64,000 bases of DNA from Gemmatimonadaceae bacterium. Lineage in GTDB: Bacteria; Gemmatimonadota; Gemmatimonadetes; Gemmatimonadales; Gemmatimonadaceae. Below the pieces are notes generated by a model, which was given only the letters and a program-made list of their open reading frames with translations, was not told where the DNA came from and did no database searches. The stretch covers positions 1-64,000 of the forward strand of contig DASXUN010000015.1 of the NCBI GenBank assembly GCA_036504815.1, read 5' to 3'. Every line of letters begins with the position of its first letter. Position 1 is the first letter of the stretch. The translations under genes were made by a program, and so were the position numbers. Positions 11,037-19,507 of this stretch are shown here, piece by piece.

Positions 11037-11615
11037 CTACGGCTGCCCCATCCGGCGCTTGAGCTCCTCGAGCCGCGCCGCGGCGTCGGCATCCTTGGCC
11101 TCGCGCGCCGCCTGGCGCTTGAGCGAGTCGAGCTGCGCATTGAGCGCGCCGTCATCGGGCAGTCCGAGCTCGGCGTCGCTGGGTTCGCGCGACGTGCCCG
11201 CCGGCGCGCCGCCGCCCCCGACACTGCCCGCGCCCGCCGCCGCGGCCTTCAGCTGAGTCAGCATCTCGTCGTAGTCACGCCGCGCCAGCGCCGCCTCGGC
11301 TTCCTGCGCCTCGAGCTTGCGCTCCAGGACGGCGATGCGCTCGCGATGCTGGACCTCGAACTTCTCGGCGATCGCCACCGTCTCCGCATCGTTGATGCCG
11401 GCGGCCAGTCCCCGGCGACGCGCGACCGTCTCGAGTCCCTGCCGTTCCACCTCGAGCTTGCGGCGCGTCACCTCGACGCCTTGCTCGAGATCCTCGACGC
11501 CGAGCTTCGCCGAGACGAGCGCCTGCTTCATGTCGTGGATCACGGCGCGCCGGTCGCTGGGATTCACGCGGCCGCCGAGCAGATCGGCGATGGTGGTCTT
11601 GAGGGATTCGAACAC
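11037..11615 (-). CDS. Conserved-looking coiled-coil protein of unknown function
   Basis: About 192 residues from a GTG start (VFESLKTTIADLLGG). The frame stays open a further 22 codons upstream to 11681, but that part is Arg/Pro-rich without an SD, so the shorter start is preferred. Residues 20-130 are charged and heptad-like (MKQALVSAKLGVEDLEQGVEV, then LERKLEAQEAEAALARRDYDEM), predicting a long coiled coil. A Gly/Ala-rich linker and a second short helix (AQLDSLKRQAAREAKDADAAARLEELKRRM) follow. There is no signal peptide or catalytic motif. It could be a cytoplasmic scaffold; I do not assign a function. Confidence 0.65.
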   Translation of the reverse strand: MFESLKTTIADLLGGRVNPSDRRAVIHDMKQALVSAKLGVEDLEQGVEVTRRKLEVERQGLETVARRRGLAAGINDAETVAIAEKFEVQHRERIAVLERKLEAQEAEAALARRDYDEMLTQLKAAAAGAGSVGGGGAPAGTSREPSDAELGLPDDGALNAQLDSLKRQAAREAKDADAAARLEELKRRMGQP

Positions 11616-11719
11616 GGGCAGGCGGGAAACGGTTCTGGAGCGCGGCGCGCCGGGCACTCCGGAGCGCCATTCAGTCCACACTACGTTACTGCAATCGGAC
11701 GGTTGCGCCCAATGGCCCG

Positions 11720-12310
11720 CTAGCGTGGCCGACGCGCCACGACCTGCACCACCGCACTGCGCCCGTCGTGAAACACCCCCTCGCGCACGGGCCGTTCGGT
11801 CTCCACGGCATGCAGCATTTCAAGGCCCGCGAGCTCGTCGCGCAGCAACGCGAGGGTGGGCATCATCTGCGGATCCGACGGACCACCGGTCCCCAGCGCC
11901 AGCTGCGCCGGGGTGTACGCCTCCAGCACGAAGACGCCCCCCGGCACGAGCCCGCGCACCACCTGCGCGTGCACGCGCTGCCTCAGCGATGGTGGCAGGT
12001 GGCAGAAGATCGAAACGATCCCCTCCCACGCGTCGGGCGTGATGACGAACTCCGCGAGATCCGCGGTGATGGTCTCGATGACCACCCCACGGGTCTCGGC
12101 CAGCGCATGCGCCTTGGCAAGCCCCACGGGTGACGCGTCGACCGACGTCACCGCCTGCCCGAGCGTCGCGAGAAAGACCCCGTTGCGTCCTTCTCCGTCG
12201 CCCAGCGAGAGGACGCGACCGCGCGGAATCTGCGCGGCGCTCCCGGCGAGGAAGTCGTTGGGCTCGGTGCCGTACGCATAGCCCGGAGCGCTGTACCGTT
12301 CGTTCCACAT
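11720..12310 (-). CDS. SAM-dependent class I methyltransferase
   Basis: 196 residues starting MWNERYSAPGYAYGTEPNDFL, a typical opening for small TehB-like methyltransferases. The glycine-rich SAM loop is VLSLGDGEGRNGVFLA, followed by SVDASPVGLAKA (the ribose-binding acidic strand) and a C-terminal strand VARRPR. The frame is open 22 codons upstream, but ATG 12310 fits the family start. TATCGT ends 6 nt before this ATG, so the message may be leaderless. It is transcribed divergently from the amidotransferase-like gene, 56 nt away. The substrate is unknown. Confidence 0.85.
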   Translation of the reverse strand: MWNERYSAPGYAYGTEPNDFLAGSAAQIPRGRVLSLGDGEGRNGVFLATLGQAVTSVDASPVGLAKAHALAETRGVVIETITADLAEFVITPDAWEGIVSIFCHLPPSLRQRVHAQVVRGLVPGGVFVLEAYTPAQLALGTGGPSDPQMMPTLALLRDELAGLEMLHAVETERPVREGVFHDGRSAVVQVVARRPR

Positions 12311-12366
12311 ACCTGCACGATACCACACAGGAGGCGCGGCGCAGAGGGGGCGCATAGTTTCCCTGC

Positions 12367-13107
12367 ATGCCGTCACGCCTCGTCGCCCTGTCTTCCTCCT
12401 CCAAACCGGCCGCTGCCGAAGGGCAGTACGCGCGGGTCGGCGTCAACGAAGCCTACGTGCGGGCCATCCAATCCGTCGGCCTTGTCCCGCTGATCGTTCC
12501 GCCGTCGCTCTCGCCGGACGCGGCGGCGTCAGTCGTCGCCCAGGTGGCGGGGGTGGTGCTGTCGGGCGGAGAGGACGTCGATCCCGCCTGCTACGGCGTT
12601 GAACGGCATCCGCTGACGCAGGACGCACACGCCGGCCGCGACGCCACGGAGATCGCGCTCGTCCACGCCGCGCGCCGCGCGAAGCGCCCGGTCCTTGGCA
12701 TCTGCCGCGGCCTCCAGCTGTTCAACATCGCCCTCGGCGGCACGCTGGTGCAGGATCTGGCGTCGGAACGGCCGAGTGACATCGTGCACCCCCGCGAAGC
12801 GGCGCGCACGCAGCGGGTGCATGCCGTCGAGATCGTCGAGGGAACGCGGCTCGCGCGCGCCACGGGGGCGCGGCGAATCGACGTCAACACGCTCCACCAT
12901 CAGGCGGTGGACCGCCTGGCCTCGGGCTTGCGAGTCACGGCCCTGGCCACCGACGGCGTGATAGAGGCTTGCGAAACGACCGACGACTGGTGGGTCATCG
13001 CCGTGCAATGGCATCCGGAGGAACTGATCGATGATCAGGCTCCGTGGGATCGTGCCATCTTCGAGGCCTTTGCGACGGCCTGCGCGACGGACGGGGCGAC
13101 AGCTTAG
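12367..13107 (+). CDS. Class I glutamine amidotransferase-like hydrolase (peptidase C26, PuuD-like)
   Basis: 246 residues with the C26/GATase1 arrangement: GVVLSGGEDVDPACYG (oxyanion region, 62-77), nucleophile Cys113 in GICRGLQLFN, and His216 and Glu218 in VQWHPEE. The family hydrolyses gamma-glutamyl bonds (gamma-Glu-GABA and related compounds); the actual substrate here is not known. No putrescine-pathway genes are nearby, so the PuuD role itself is not supported. CATAGTTT lies just upstream of the ATG with no SD, again suggesting a leaderless transcript. Confidence 0.88.
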   Translation: MPSRLVALSSSSKPAAAEGQYARVGVNEAYVRAIQSVGLVPLIVPPSLSPDAAASVVAQVAGVVLSGGEDVDPACYGVERHPLTQDAHAGRDATEIALVHAARRAKRPVLGICRGLQLFNIALGGTLVQDLASERPSDIVHPREAARTQRVHAVEIVEGTRLARATGARRIDVNTLHHQAVDRLASGLRVTALATDGVIEACETTDDWWVIAVQWHPEELIDDQAPWDRAIFEAFATACATDGATA

Positions 13108-13188
13108 CAGCTGCCGGGTGCGGGTTCCCGCGTCCATTTGCACGTCGCCGCGCCTGTGCCCCTGCCCCCGGTTCGCCATATTCTAGGC

Positions 13189-14265
13189 GTGCGCATTCTT
13201 CATCTGGACAGCGGCCGCCACTGGCGCGGCGGCCAGCGGCAGGTCTTCCTGCTCGCCGCGGCGCAGCGGGAGCGCGGTCTCGAGCCGCTCGTCGTCGCCG
13301 CGCCGCATTCACCGCTGGCCGGCCGGCTGAAGACCCAGGGCATCGCGAGCGCCGCCGTCGCGATGCGCGCCGATTTTGACCTCATCGCCATGCGCCGCGT
13401 GCGCCGGCTCGTCTCGCGCTGGCGCCCTGACGTCGTCCACGCGCACGATGCACGGGCGCACGCCATCGCGCTCGGCGCGACCATCGGCGTGGACGTGCCG
13501 CTGCTCGTCACGCGACGGGTCCCCTTCGTCCCCCGCGGGCGCGTCAAGTACGGACGGCGCGTGACGCACTTCATCGCCATCAGCCAGGCCGTGGCGCGAG
13601 CGCTGCAGGAAGGAGGCGTCGACGCGAATCGCTGCACCGTCGTCTACTCCGGCGTCCCCACACCGACGGTTAGCCATCCGCGAGACTGGCGGCGCGAAGC
13701 GGGATGGCCCGCGGACGTGCTCATCTGCGGTGTCGTCGGCGCGATGACTGCAGAGAAGGGCGTGGCTCAACTCCACCAGATCGCGCAGCGCCTCACCCCG
13801 GACGTTCGCAATCGCCTCCGGCTGGTCCTGCTCGGCGGCTCGGCCGTGGGTGCCGACACGTTCGGCGGCATCGCCGCCTATCGCGCCGGATTCGTGGACG
13901 CCATTCACAACGCCATGGCGGGGCTCGACATGCTCTGGCACCCCTCGGGTGCCGAGGGCCTCGGCACTGCCGTGATTGACGCGATGGCGCTCGGCGTCCC
14001 GCCGGTGGCGTTCGCGACGGGTGGGTTGGCCGAGCTCGTGGAACCCGGCCAATCCGGACTGCTCGCGCCGTCGGGTGACGTCGCGGCGTTTGCGAACGAA
14101 GTCGTTCGCCTGACCACCGATGACGCTCTGCGGCGCGCGTTGGCCGCCGGCGGCCGCCAGCGCGCGGCTCAATTTGGCGTCGCGCGCATGGTCGACGGCA
14201 CGGCCGCGGTGTATGACACCCTATTGGCGGCCCGCGCCCTCCGCCTGGCGCAGACCACCGGGTAG
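13189..14265 (+). CDS. Glycosyltransferase family 4 protein
   Basis: 358 residues with a GT-B fold. The N-terminal domain begins VRILHLDSGRHWRGGQRQ (a GG donor-side loop) and the C-terminal domain carries SGAEGLGTAVIDAMALG, where the second acidic residue of the E-x7-E motif is Asp. The GTG start at 13189 is chosen because the extra upstream residues are Pro-rich and lack an SD, and because CATATT ends 6 nt upstream. It heads a run of four genes (GT4, GT2, DUF3108, DHS-like). The last three are linked by overlapping start and stop codons, suggesting a cell-surface glycan or lipid-glycan pathway. Confidence 0.85.
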   Translation: MRILHLDSGRHWRGGQRQVFLLAAAQRERGLEPLVVAAPHSPLAGRLKTQGIASAAVAMRADFDLIAMRRVRRLVSRWRPDVVHAHDARAHAIALGATIGVDVPLLVTRRVPFVPRGRVKYGRRVTHFIAISQAVARALQEGGVDANRCTVVYSGVPTPTVSHPRDWRREAGWPADVLICGVVGAMTAEKGVAQLHQIAQRLTPDVRNRLRLVLLGGSAVGADTFGGIAAYRAGFVDAIHNAMAGLDMLWHPSGAEGLGTAVIDAMALGVPPVAFATGGLAELVEPGQSGLLAPSGDVAAFANEVVRLTTDDALRRALAAGGRQRAAQFGVARMVDGTAAVYDTLLAARALRLAQTTG

Positions 14266-14332
14266 GCGCCTCCGGCGCCGTTCCGGTTATCTTGTAGGTT
14301 CATCTTCCTCCCCCTGCCCCCTCCCGACGCCC

Positions 14333-15094
14333 GTGCTCTACATCTGCATCCCGTCCCGCAACGAGGCGCCCACCATTGGCGTCCTGCTGTGGCGCATCCG
14401 GAAGGTCTTCCGGGAGTTCTCGCGCGAGTACGAGATCCTCGTCTACGACGACGCGAGCACGGATGAGACGTCGGCGGTGCTCGAGCCCTACCACACGGTG
14501 CTCCCCCTCACGGTCATCCGCGGCGAACGGCAGGTGGGCTACGCCCGCGCCGTGGATGCGCTCTTCCGGGCCGCAGGCCAGCGGACACGCTACCCGCGAC
14601 GCGATGCCGTGGTGCTGATGCAGGGCGACTTCACCGACCAGCCCGAGCAGTTGCCCGAGCTGATCAAGCGCTTCGAGGGCGGCGCCGACGTGGTCGTCGC
14701 CGAGTCGGCCGCGGTGCCGACCGCACCAACGGCCGTGCGCAAGCTCGCCACATGGGCGCGTCGCGTCGCGAAGCTCTGGCCGGTGCGCGCGCATCTCAGC
14801 ATCGGCGGCGTGGCCGACCCGTTCGGCACCTATCGCGTCTTCCGCATCACCGTCGTGCGCGACGTGGTGCGCGCCGCCGGCGAGGCGCCGGTGACCGAGG
14901 GGCCGGTCCGCGTCGCGAACCTCGAGCTGCTGCGGCGCGCGGCGGCGCTTGCGCGCCGGGTCGAAGCGGTGTCCGTGGAGCCACGCTACGATCTCCGGCC
15001 GCGCGCAACGCGTGTGCAGCTCTGGCCGGACCTCAAGGCAATCCTTCGCGCCGGCTGGGCGGCCCGGAAGCGGCGCGCCGTCGCCGCGGCGTGA
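14333..15094 (+). CDS. Glycosyltransferase family 2 protein
   Basis: 253 residues with a GT-A fold. The start VLYICIPSRNEAPTIG and the DDASTDET nucleotide-binding motif are classic GT2 features, and MQGDFTDQPEQLPELI matches the metal-binding segment. There is no C-terminal membrane segment, so it is probably cytosolic or peripheral. The GTG at 14333 sits right after a C-rich run of about 30 nt and aligns with the normal GT2 N-terminus. The stop overlaps the GTG of the DUF3108 gene (GTGA). Confidence 0.85.
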   Translation: MLYICIPSRNEAPTIGVLLWRIRKVFREFSREYEILVYDDASTDETSAVLEPYHTVLPLTVIRGERQVGYARAVDALFRAAGQRTRYPRRDAVVLMQGDFTDQPEQLPELIKRFEGGADVVVAESAAVPTAPTAVRKLATWARRVAKLWPVRAHLSIGGVADPFGTYRVFRITVVRDVVRAAGEAPVTEGPVRVANLELLRRAAALARRVEAVSVEPRYDLRPRATRVQLWPDLKAILRAGWAARKRRAVAAA

Positions 15095-15900
15095 CGCGCT
15101 TGCGTTCCGCGCCAGCGAAGGCGCGCGCCGCGGTCGGCCGCGCGGCGCGCGCCTTCGCTGGCGCGCTCGCGCTGCTCGCCACGCCGCTCTCGGCCCAGGA
15201 CGGCGCGCTGCCGCCCTCCCCCGCGAAGGTGCCGTGGAGCATCGGCGAACGCTTTGGCTACGATGTCCGCTTCGGCTTCATCAAGGCCGGCAGCGGCGAG
15301 ATGGCCATCATGGGCATCGAGTCCGTGCGTGGCCGCCCGGCGTGGCACGGCCGCTTTACCGTGCACGGCGGCTACCTCGCGCTGCGCGTGGACGACGTCC
15401 TCGAGACGTGGATGGATGTCTCCACCCTGTCCTCGCTCCGCTTCGCGCAGGACTTCAAGGAGATCGGCCGCGAACGCCAGAAGACCTTCGAGATCTTTCC
15501 GGAGCGCAAGGCGTACCTGCAGCTCGGCAAGATCGAGAAGCCGTCGGTGGCCGATCCCCTCGACGACGGGTCGTTCCTCTACTTCATCCGCACAGTGCCG
15601 CTCGTCGTTGGCGCGTCGTACGAGTTCAATCGCTACTTCATCCCCGACCGCAACCCGGTGCGGATCCGCGTCCTGCGTCGCGAGCGCGTCCAGGTGCCGG
15701 CCGGCACGTTCGACTGCATCGTGCTGCAGCCCATCATCAATGCCAAGGGCATCTTCTCCGAGAACGGACAGGCGGAAGTCTGGCTGACCGACGACGAGCG
15801 GCGCATCATGGTGCAGATGAAGTCGAAGCTCCCGTTCGGATCGCTGAACCTCTATCTCCGCACGATGTCCGTCCGCCCCGCTCCGGAGTCCTCCAAGTGA
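15091..15900 (+). CDS. DUF3108 domain-containing secreted protein
   Basis: 269 residues. An N-terminal hydrophobic signal (FAGALALLATPLSAQD) is followed by the DUF3108 body: GERFGYDVRFGFIKAGSGEM, then DFKEIGRERQKTFEIFPERKAY, then VPAGTFDCIVLQPIINAKGIFSENG and a C-terminal VWLTDDERRIMVQMKSKLPFGS. Proteins of this family are envelope beta-sandwich proteins of uncertain role. The start is GTG overlapping the GT2 stop. The stop overlaps the next gene by 4 bases, so the product is made with the glycosyltransferases. Confidence 0.88.
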   Translation: MTRLRSAPAKARAAVGRAARAFAGALALLATPLSAQDGALPPSPAKVPWSIGERFGYDVRFGFIKAGSGEMAIMGIESVRGRPAWHGRFTVHGGYLALRVDDVLETWMDVSTLSSLRFAQDFKEIGRERQKTFEIFPERKAYLQLGKIEKPSVADPLDDGSFLYFIRTVPLVVGASYEFNRYFIPDRNPVRIRVLRRERVQVPAGTFDCIVLQPIINAKGIFSENGQAEVWLTDDERRIMVQMKSKLPFGSLNLYLRTMSVRPAPESSK

Positions 15901-16850
15901 GTTCGCCTCGCGAAGCCGACCTGTCGAAGGTGCGCACCATTCCGGTGGCCGGCCGCCCCAACAAGGTGACTGCGGGCGAGTTCGCCGTGCCGCCCGGCGA
16001 CGAGCGCTCCTTCGGCGCCTTCGTCCGCGCCCTGCCGGACGTCCTCAAGGCCGGCGATTTTCGCCGCGTGGTGGAGGCGGTCGTGCACGCGCACCGCGCC
16101 AAGCGCGCCGTCATCGTCATGCTCGGCGGGCACGTGGTGAAGACCGGCATCGGCCCGCTGCTCGTGGACCTGATGCGCCGCGGCGTCATCACCGATCTGG
16201 CCATGAACGGGTCGGCCGCCATTCACGACTACGAGATCGCGCGCTTTGGCGCGACGAGCGAGGACGTGGCGGCCGGGTTGCGCGATGGCACGTTCGGCAT
16301 GGCCGAGGAGACGGGGCGCGGGCTGAATGACGCCTTCGTGCGAGGGTCTGCCGAGGGATGGGGGATGGGCGAAAGCGTGGCGCGCGCCCTCGCCGCCGAA
16401 CCTGCCCTGGCGCATCCGGAACTCAGCATCATCCGGCAGGCGCACCAGCTCGGCGTCGGCGTGACCGTCCATGCCGCGCTCGGCGCGGAAATCATCCACC
16501 AGCATCCCGCCGCGAACGGCGCCGCGATTGGCGACACCAGCCACCGCGATTTCCGCCGGCTCGCCGCCAGCATCGAACGGCTGCACGACGGCGGCGTGGT
16601 GCTCAACTGCGGCAGCGCGGTCATCATGCCCGAGGTCTTCCTCAAGGCGCTGACCGTTGCACGCAACCTGAATGCGGGCCAGCCGACCGGCTTCGTGACG
16701 TGCGACATAGACATGCAGCGTCACTACCGTCCGCACGTCAACGTCGTGCAGCGCCCCACGCTGGCGGGTGGCGCTGGCTACGAACTGACTGGCCACCACG
16801 AGCTGATGCTCCCCTTGCTGACCTGGGCGATCGTCGACGCGTTGGGATAG
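15897..16850 (+). CDS. Deoxyhypusine-synthase-like protein of unknown function
   Basis: 317 residues without signal or membrane segments. The layout resembles the NAD-dependent deoxyhypusine synthase (DHS) fold: an early strand AVIVMLGGHVVKTGIGPLLVDLMRRG, then LAMNGSAAIHDYEIARFG (compare 'TTGAN-x-HD' in DHS), SIIRQAHQLGVGVTVH, GGVVLNCGSAVIMPEVFLKA and a terminal HHELMLPLLTWAI. The WGK segment bearing the catalytic lysine of eukaryotic and archaeal DHS is not recognisable, so the reaction is probably different. I read this similarity by eye. The gene overlaps the DUF3108 gene (GTGA) and ends next to a G-rich repeat. Confidence 0.7.
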   Translation: MSSPREADLSKVRTIPVAGRPNKVTAGEFAVPPGDERSFGAFVRALPDVLKAGDFRRVVEAVVHAHRAKRAVIVMLGGHVVKTGIGPLLVDLMRRGVITDLAMNGSAAIHDYEIARFGATSEDVAAGLRDGTFGMAEETGRGLNDAFVRGSAEGWGMGESVARALAAEPALAHPELSIIRQAHQLGVGVTVHAALGAEIIHQHPAANGAAIGDTSHRDFRRLAASIERLHDGGVVLNCGSAVIMPEVFLKALTVARNLNAGQPTGFVTCDIDMQRHYRPHVNVVQRPTLAGGAGYELTGHHELMLPLLTWAIVDALG

Positions 16851-16856
16851 GAGTGC

Positions 16857-16882
16857 GGGGGGCGGGGGGCGGGGGGCGGGGG
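16857..16882 (+). repeat. Tandem GGGGGGC heptamers with G-quadruplex potential
   Basis: Runs of 6, 6, 6 and 5 guanines are separated by single cytosines, seven bases after a stop codon. This is a textbook intramolecular G-quadruplex pattern with 1-nt loops on the plus strand. G-rich sequence continues to about 16915. Confidence 0.8.
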
Positions 16883-16923
16883 CTTGGTGAGGGGGGGGAG
16901 GAGTGTGGAGAGGGGGAAAGAGT

Positions 16924-16955
16924 ACGGGGCGCCATCCATTCGGAGTGCGCCCCGT
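16924..16955. terminator. Bidirectional GC hairpin between convergent genes
   Basis: A 9-bp stem ACGGGGCGC/GCGCCCCGT with a 14-nt loop lies between the DHS-like gene (plus) and the small membrane gene (minus). There is no strong T run on either side; CCGCCAT-type heptamers follow to about 16992. It is a weak terminator candidate. Confidence 0.45.
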
Positions 16956-17011
16956 CTGCCATCTGCCTTCCGCCATCTGCCATCACCCGCCCAGCGAACT
17001 TGGGCTCGCGT

Positions 17012-17227
17012 CTACTTGGTGAATTGCTCCTCGATCTTCTTCGCCGTCTCCGGCATGAAGATGCGGAGGATCAGGTAGATGATCGCACCGACGATGGCGA
17101 TGCGAATCGCCCACGCCAGAAGGACCCAGAGCAGCGCGAACAGGAAACCGAAAAGGCCGAAGAAGACCTTCAGCAGGAACAGGCCAACCAGGGCCAGGGC
17201 GCCAATTCCAAAGATGGTGCGAAGCAT
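17012..17227 (-). CDS. Small membrane protein (71 aa)
   Basis: 71 residues starting MLRTIFGIGALALVGLFLL. It has two hydrophobic stretches (about 5-40 and 42-58) and a charged tail PETAKKIEEQF. An SD (GAGGA) lies five bases before the chosen ATG, which supports it over the longer frame to 17329. It has no recognisable domain. It is transcribed divergently from lipA across a 323-nt gap. Confidence 0.7.
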   Translation of the reverse strand: MLRTIFGIGALALVGLFLLKVFFGLFGFLFALLWVLLAWAIRIAIVGAIIYLILRIFMPETAKKIEEQFTK

Positions 17228-17550
17228 GAGATCCTCGTCGCGGGTGCTGTAGGCCATACGCGCCAGGGTACGCAGAGGTTTCGGGCTGCTGGAACGAACT
17301 CGCCGCCGTCCGGCCGGCGCCCGGTCCAAGACCGCAGTCGACCGACACGCGCTCCGTACCAGACCGCAGCCTTCCGATCGCCTGTTGTTGCACTCAGAAC
17401 CTCTATCTGCAGCGCCATTACGTCCATGTTGTGATAACCGTTAAAGACTATTTTAACAGTTACTAATGCTGGCTTCCGCCCGGCCACTCCACTAGGTTCA
17501 TCATCCCTACCCCGACTGCCGGGGCGCGGGCCCCTCTCGCCGACTGGAGC
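17228..17550. other. Divergent intergenic region between the small membrane gene and lipA
   Basis: A 323-nt gap with no gene. Its middle (17430-17465) is the most AT-rich stretch around here and holds the promoter and operator candidate listed separately. The part next to lipA is GC-rich, and I see no further motif in it. Confidence 0.6.
17429..17462 (+). promoter_or_regulatory. Twin TAACNGTTA operator overlapping a putative lipA-pdh promoter
   Basis: Two 9-bp palindromes, TAACCGTTA (17435-17443) and TAACAGTTA (17454-17462), have centres 19 bp apart. TTGTGA (17429-17434) and TTTAAC (17452-17457), 17 bp apart, form a candidate promoter that the two sites would overlap. This suggests repression of the lipA-PDH operon by a dimeric regulator. 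The regulator is unknown, and the arrangement does not look like PdhR, FadR or BirA sites. Confidence 0.45.
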
Positions 17551-18459
17551 ATGAGCGAGCATCTGTACCAGATCATGGGCCGGCATCGGGCCGAACCACT
17601 CCCCGATCGGAAGCCGTCCTGGCTGAAAGTGAAGGCGCCGGGTGGAGGCAACTACCTCCATCTGAAGACCCTCATGCGCGACCTCAAGCTCAACACGGTC
17701 TGCGAGGAGGCTCATTGCCCGAATGTCGGCGAGTGCTGGCAGCACGGCACGGCCACCTTCATGATCCTCGGCGACGTCTGCACGCGGAACTGCGCCTACT
17801 GCGCCGTGGCCCATGGCCGACCGCCGAAGTTTGACCCCGCCGAGCCGTCGCGCGTGGCGGAGGCGGCCCGCAAGATGAACCTTCGGCACGTCGTGCTCAC
17901 CTCCGTGGACCGCGACGATCTCCCCGATTTCGGGGCGTGGGCCTTCGCCGAGACCGTCCGCCAGATCAAGGCCGACAACCCGTCCACCTCGGTGGAAGTG
18001 CTCGTCCCGGATTTTCAGGGCAACGAAGATTCCATCCGCACCGTTCTCGAGGCGGGGCCGGACATCTACAACCACAACACCGAGACGGTGCCGCGCCTCT
18101 ACAAGAAGGCGCGCCCGGGCGGCCGTTACGAGCGCGTGATGGAGATCTTCCGCACCTCCAAGCGCCTCGCGCCGGACATTCCCACCAAGACGGGCGTCAT
18201 CGTCGGCATGGGTGAGACCAACGAGGAGATCGTCGAGGTCATGAAGGACCTGCGGCGCGTCGACGTCGACATCCTCACCATCGGGCAGTATCTGCGCCCC
18301 TCCAACGACCACATCGAGCTCGACCGCTACGTCACCCCCGCCGAGTTCCGCTGGTTCTACGACCAGGGGATGGCGCTCGGCTTCCGGCACGTCGAATCGG
18401 CCCCGCTGGTCCGCTCCAGCTATCACGCCTGGGAGCAGGTCCAGGCGGCCGGCGTCTGA
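17551..18459 (+). CDS. lipA: Lipoyl synthase
   Basis: 302 residues. This radical-SAM enzyme inserts two sulfurs into protein-bound octanoyl groups. Both iron-sulfur cluster motifs are intact: the auxiliary cluster cysteines in CEEAHCPNVGEC (Cys51, Cys56, Cys62) and the radical-SAM CxxxCxxC (Cys77, Cys81, Cys84). The C-terminal RSSYHA motif supplies the serine ligand. It is the first gene before pdhA, pdhB, pdhC and lpdA, so the cofactor-maturation enzyme is made with the complex it serves. GGAG is only 1 nt from the ATG, so translation initiation may be weak or the start slightly different. Confidence 0.97.
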   Translation: MSEHLYQIMGRHRAEPLPDRKPSWLKVKAPGGGNYLHLKTLMRDLKLNTVCEEAHCPNVGECWQHGTATFMILGDVCTRNCAYCAVAHGRPPKFDPAEPSRVAEAARKMNLRHVVLTSVDRDDLPDFGAWAFAETVRQIKADNPSTSVEVLVPDFQGNEDSIRTVLEAGPDIYNHNTETVPRLYKKARPGGRYERVMEIFRTSKRLAPDIPTKTGVIVGMGETNEEIVEVMKDLRRVDVDILTIGQYLRPSNDHIELDRYVTPAEFRWFYDQGMALGFRHVESAPLVRSSYHAWEQVQAAGV

Positions 18460-18473
18460 TCCCCAATCACCTC

Positions 18474-19505
18474 ATGGCAACCAAGAAGAAGACTGCCGCC
18501 AAGGGCGCGCCGTGCGCGGTTCGCACCGCCGGCGATCCGGCGCTCGACCGTGAACTGCTGCACTCGATGCTCCTCCAGCGCCGCTTCGAGGAGAAGACGG
18601 GAGAGGCGTACGCCCTCGGCAAGATCGGCGGCTTCTGCCACCTCTACATCGGGCAGGAAGCCGTCTCCACCGGCATCATCGGACAGCTGCGCCCCGATGA
18701 TTACGTGATCGGCACGTACCGCGACCACGGCCAGGCGCTCGCGCGCGGCGTCACCCCGCGCGCGGTCATGGCCGAGCTGTTCGGCCGCATCGACGGCTGC
18801 TCGCACGGCAAGGGCGGCTCGATGCACCTGTTCGACCGCCAGACGAACTTCCTCGGCGGGCACGGCATCGTCGGCTCGCACGTGCCGATCGCCGCCGGTG
18901 TCGGCTTCGCCATCAAGTACCGCGGCGGCGACCAGGTCTGCGTCTGCTTCATGGGCGACTCGGTGGTGAACATCGGCGCGTTCCACGAAGCGCTCAACAT
19001 GGCCGCGCTGTGGAAGCTCCCCGTGCTCTTCGTCATCGAGAACAACCGGTACGGCATGGGCACCTCCGTCGAGCGCGCGGCGGCCGTCGACGACCTGTCC
19101 AAGCGCGCCGACGGCTACACGGGCATGGACGGCATCGTCATCGACGGCATGGATGTGCACGCCGTCCGCGAAGCGGCCTGCAAGGCGATCGAGCGCGCGC
19201 GCACCGAGTCGCGCCCGTCGCTGCTCGAAGTGCGCACGTACCGGTATCGGGGACACTCGATGTCCGACGCGGTGAGCGGCACGTACCGCAGCAAGGACGA
19301 GCTGGACGAGTACCAGGCGTACGATCCGGTCTTCTCCCTGCGCGACGCGATGGTGCTGGCCAGCACGCTGACCGTGGCCGAGTGGGAGGCGATGGAGGCG
19401 GAGATCACCCACATCGTGCAGGACGCGTGGGACTTCGCGGACGCCAGCCCGGAGCCGCCGCCGGCGGCGCTGTACGAGGACGTCCTCGTGGACACGACGA
19501 GCTGA
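18474..19505 (+). CDS. pdhA: Pyruvate dehydrogenase E1 component, alpha subunit
   Basis: 343 residues. With PdhB it forms the thiamine-diphosphate-dependent E1 that decarboxylates pyruvate. The TPP-binding motif GDSVVN...ENN is present (GDSVVNIGAFHEALNMAALW, then VIENNRYGMGTS). Phosphorylation-loop-type residues appear in YRYRGHSMSD. A short Lys-rich leader (MATKKKTAAKG) precedes the conserved domain. It starts 14 nt after lipA and is followed by pdhB two bases after its stop. Confidence 0.96.
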   Translation: MATKKKTAAKGAPCAVRTAGDPALDRELLHSMLLQRRFEEKTGEAYALGKIGGFCHLYIGQEAVSTGIIGQLRPDDYVIGTYRDHGQALARGVTPRAVMAELFGRIDGCSHGKGGSMHLFDRQTNFLGGHGIVGSHVPIAAGVGFAIKYRGGDQVCVCFMGDSVVNIGAFHEALNMAALWKLPVLFVIENNRYGMGTSVERAAAVDDLSKRADGYTGMDGIVIDGMDVHAVREAACKAIERARTESRPSLLEVRTYRYRGHSMSDAVSGTYRSKDELDEYQAYDPVFSLRDAMVLASTLTVAEWEAMEAEITHIVQDAWDFADASPEPPPAALYEDVLVDTTS

Positions 19506-19507
19506 CC

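Noticed and set aside
11600-11616. tRNA-like T-arm sequence (GTTCGAATCC on the minus strand)
   Set aside because: It is part of the start of the coiled-coil gene (VFES). No acceptor or anticodon stems can be drawn around it.
12367-13107. Naming the C26 hydrolase puuD
   Set aside because: No other putrescine-degradation gene is present, so only the family is supported.
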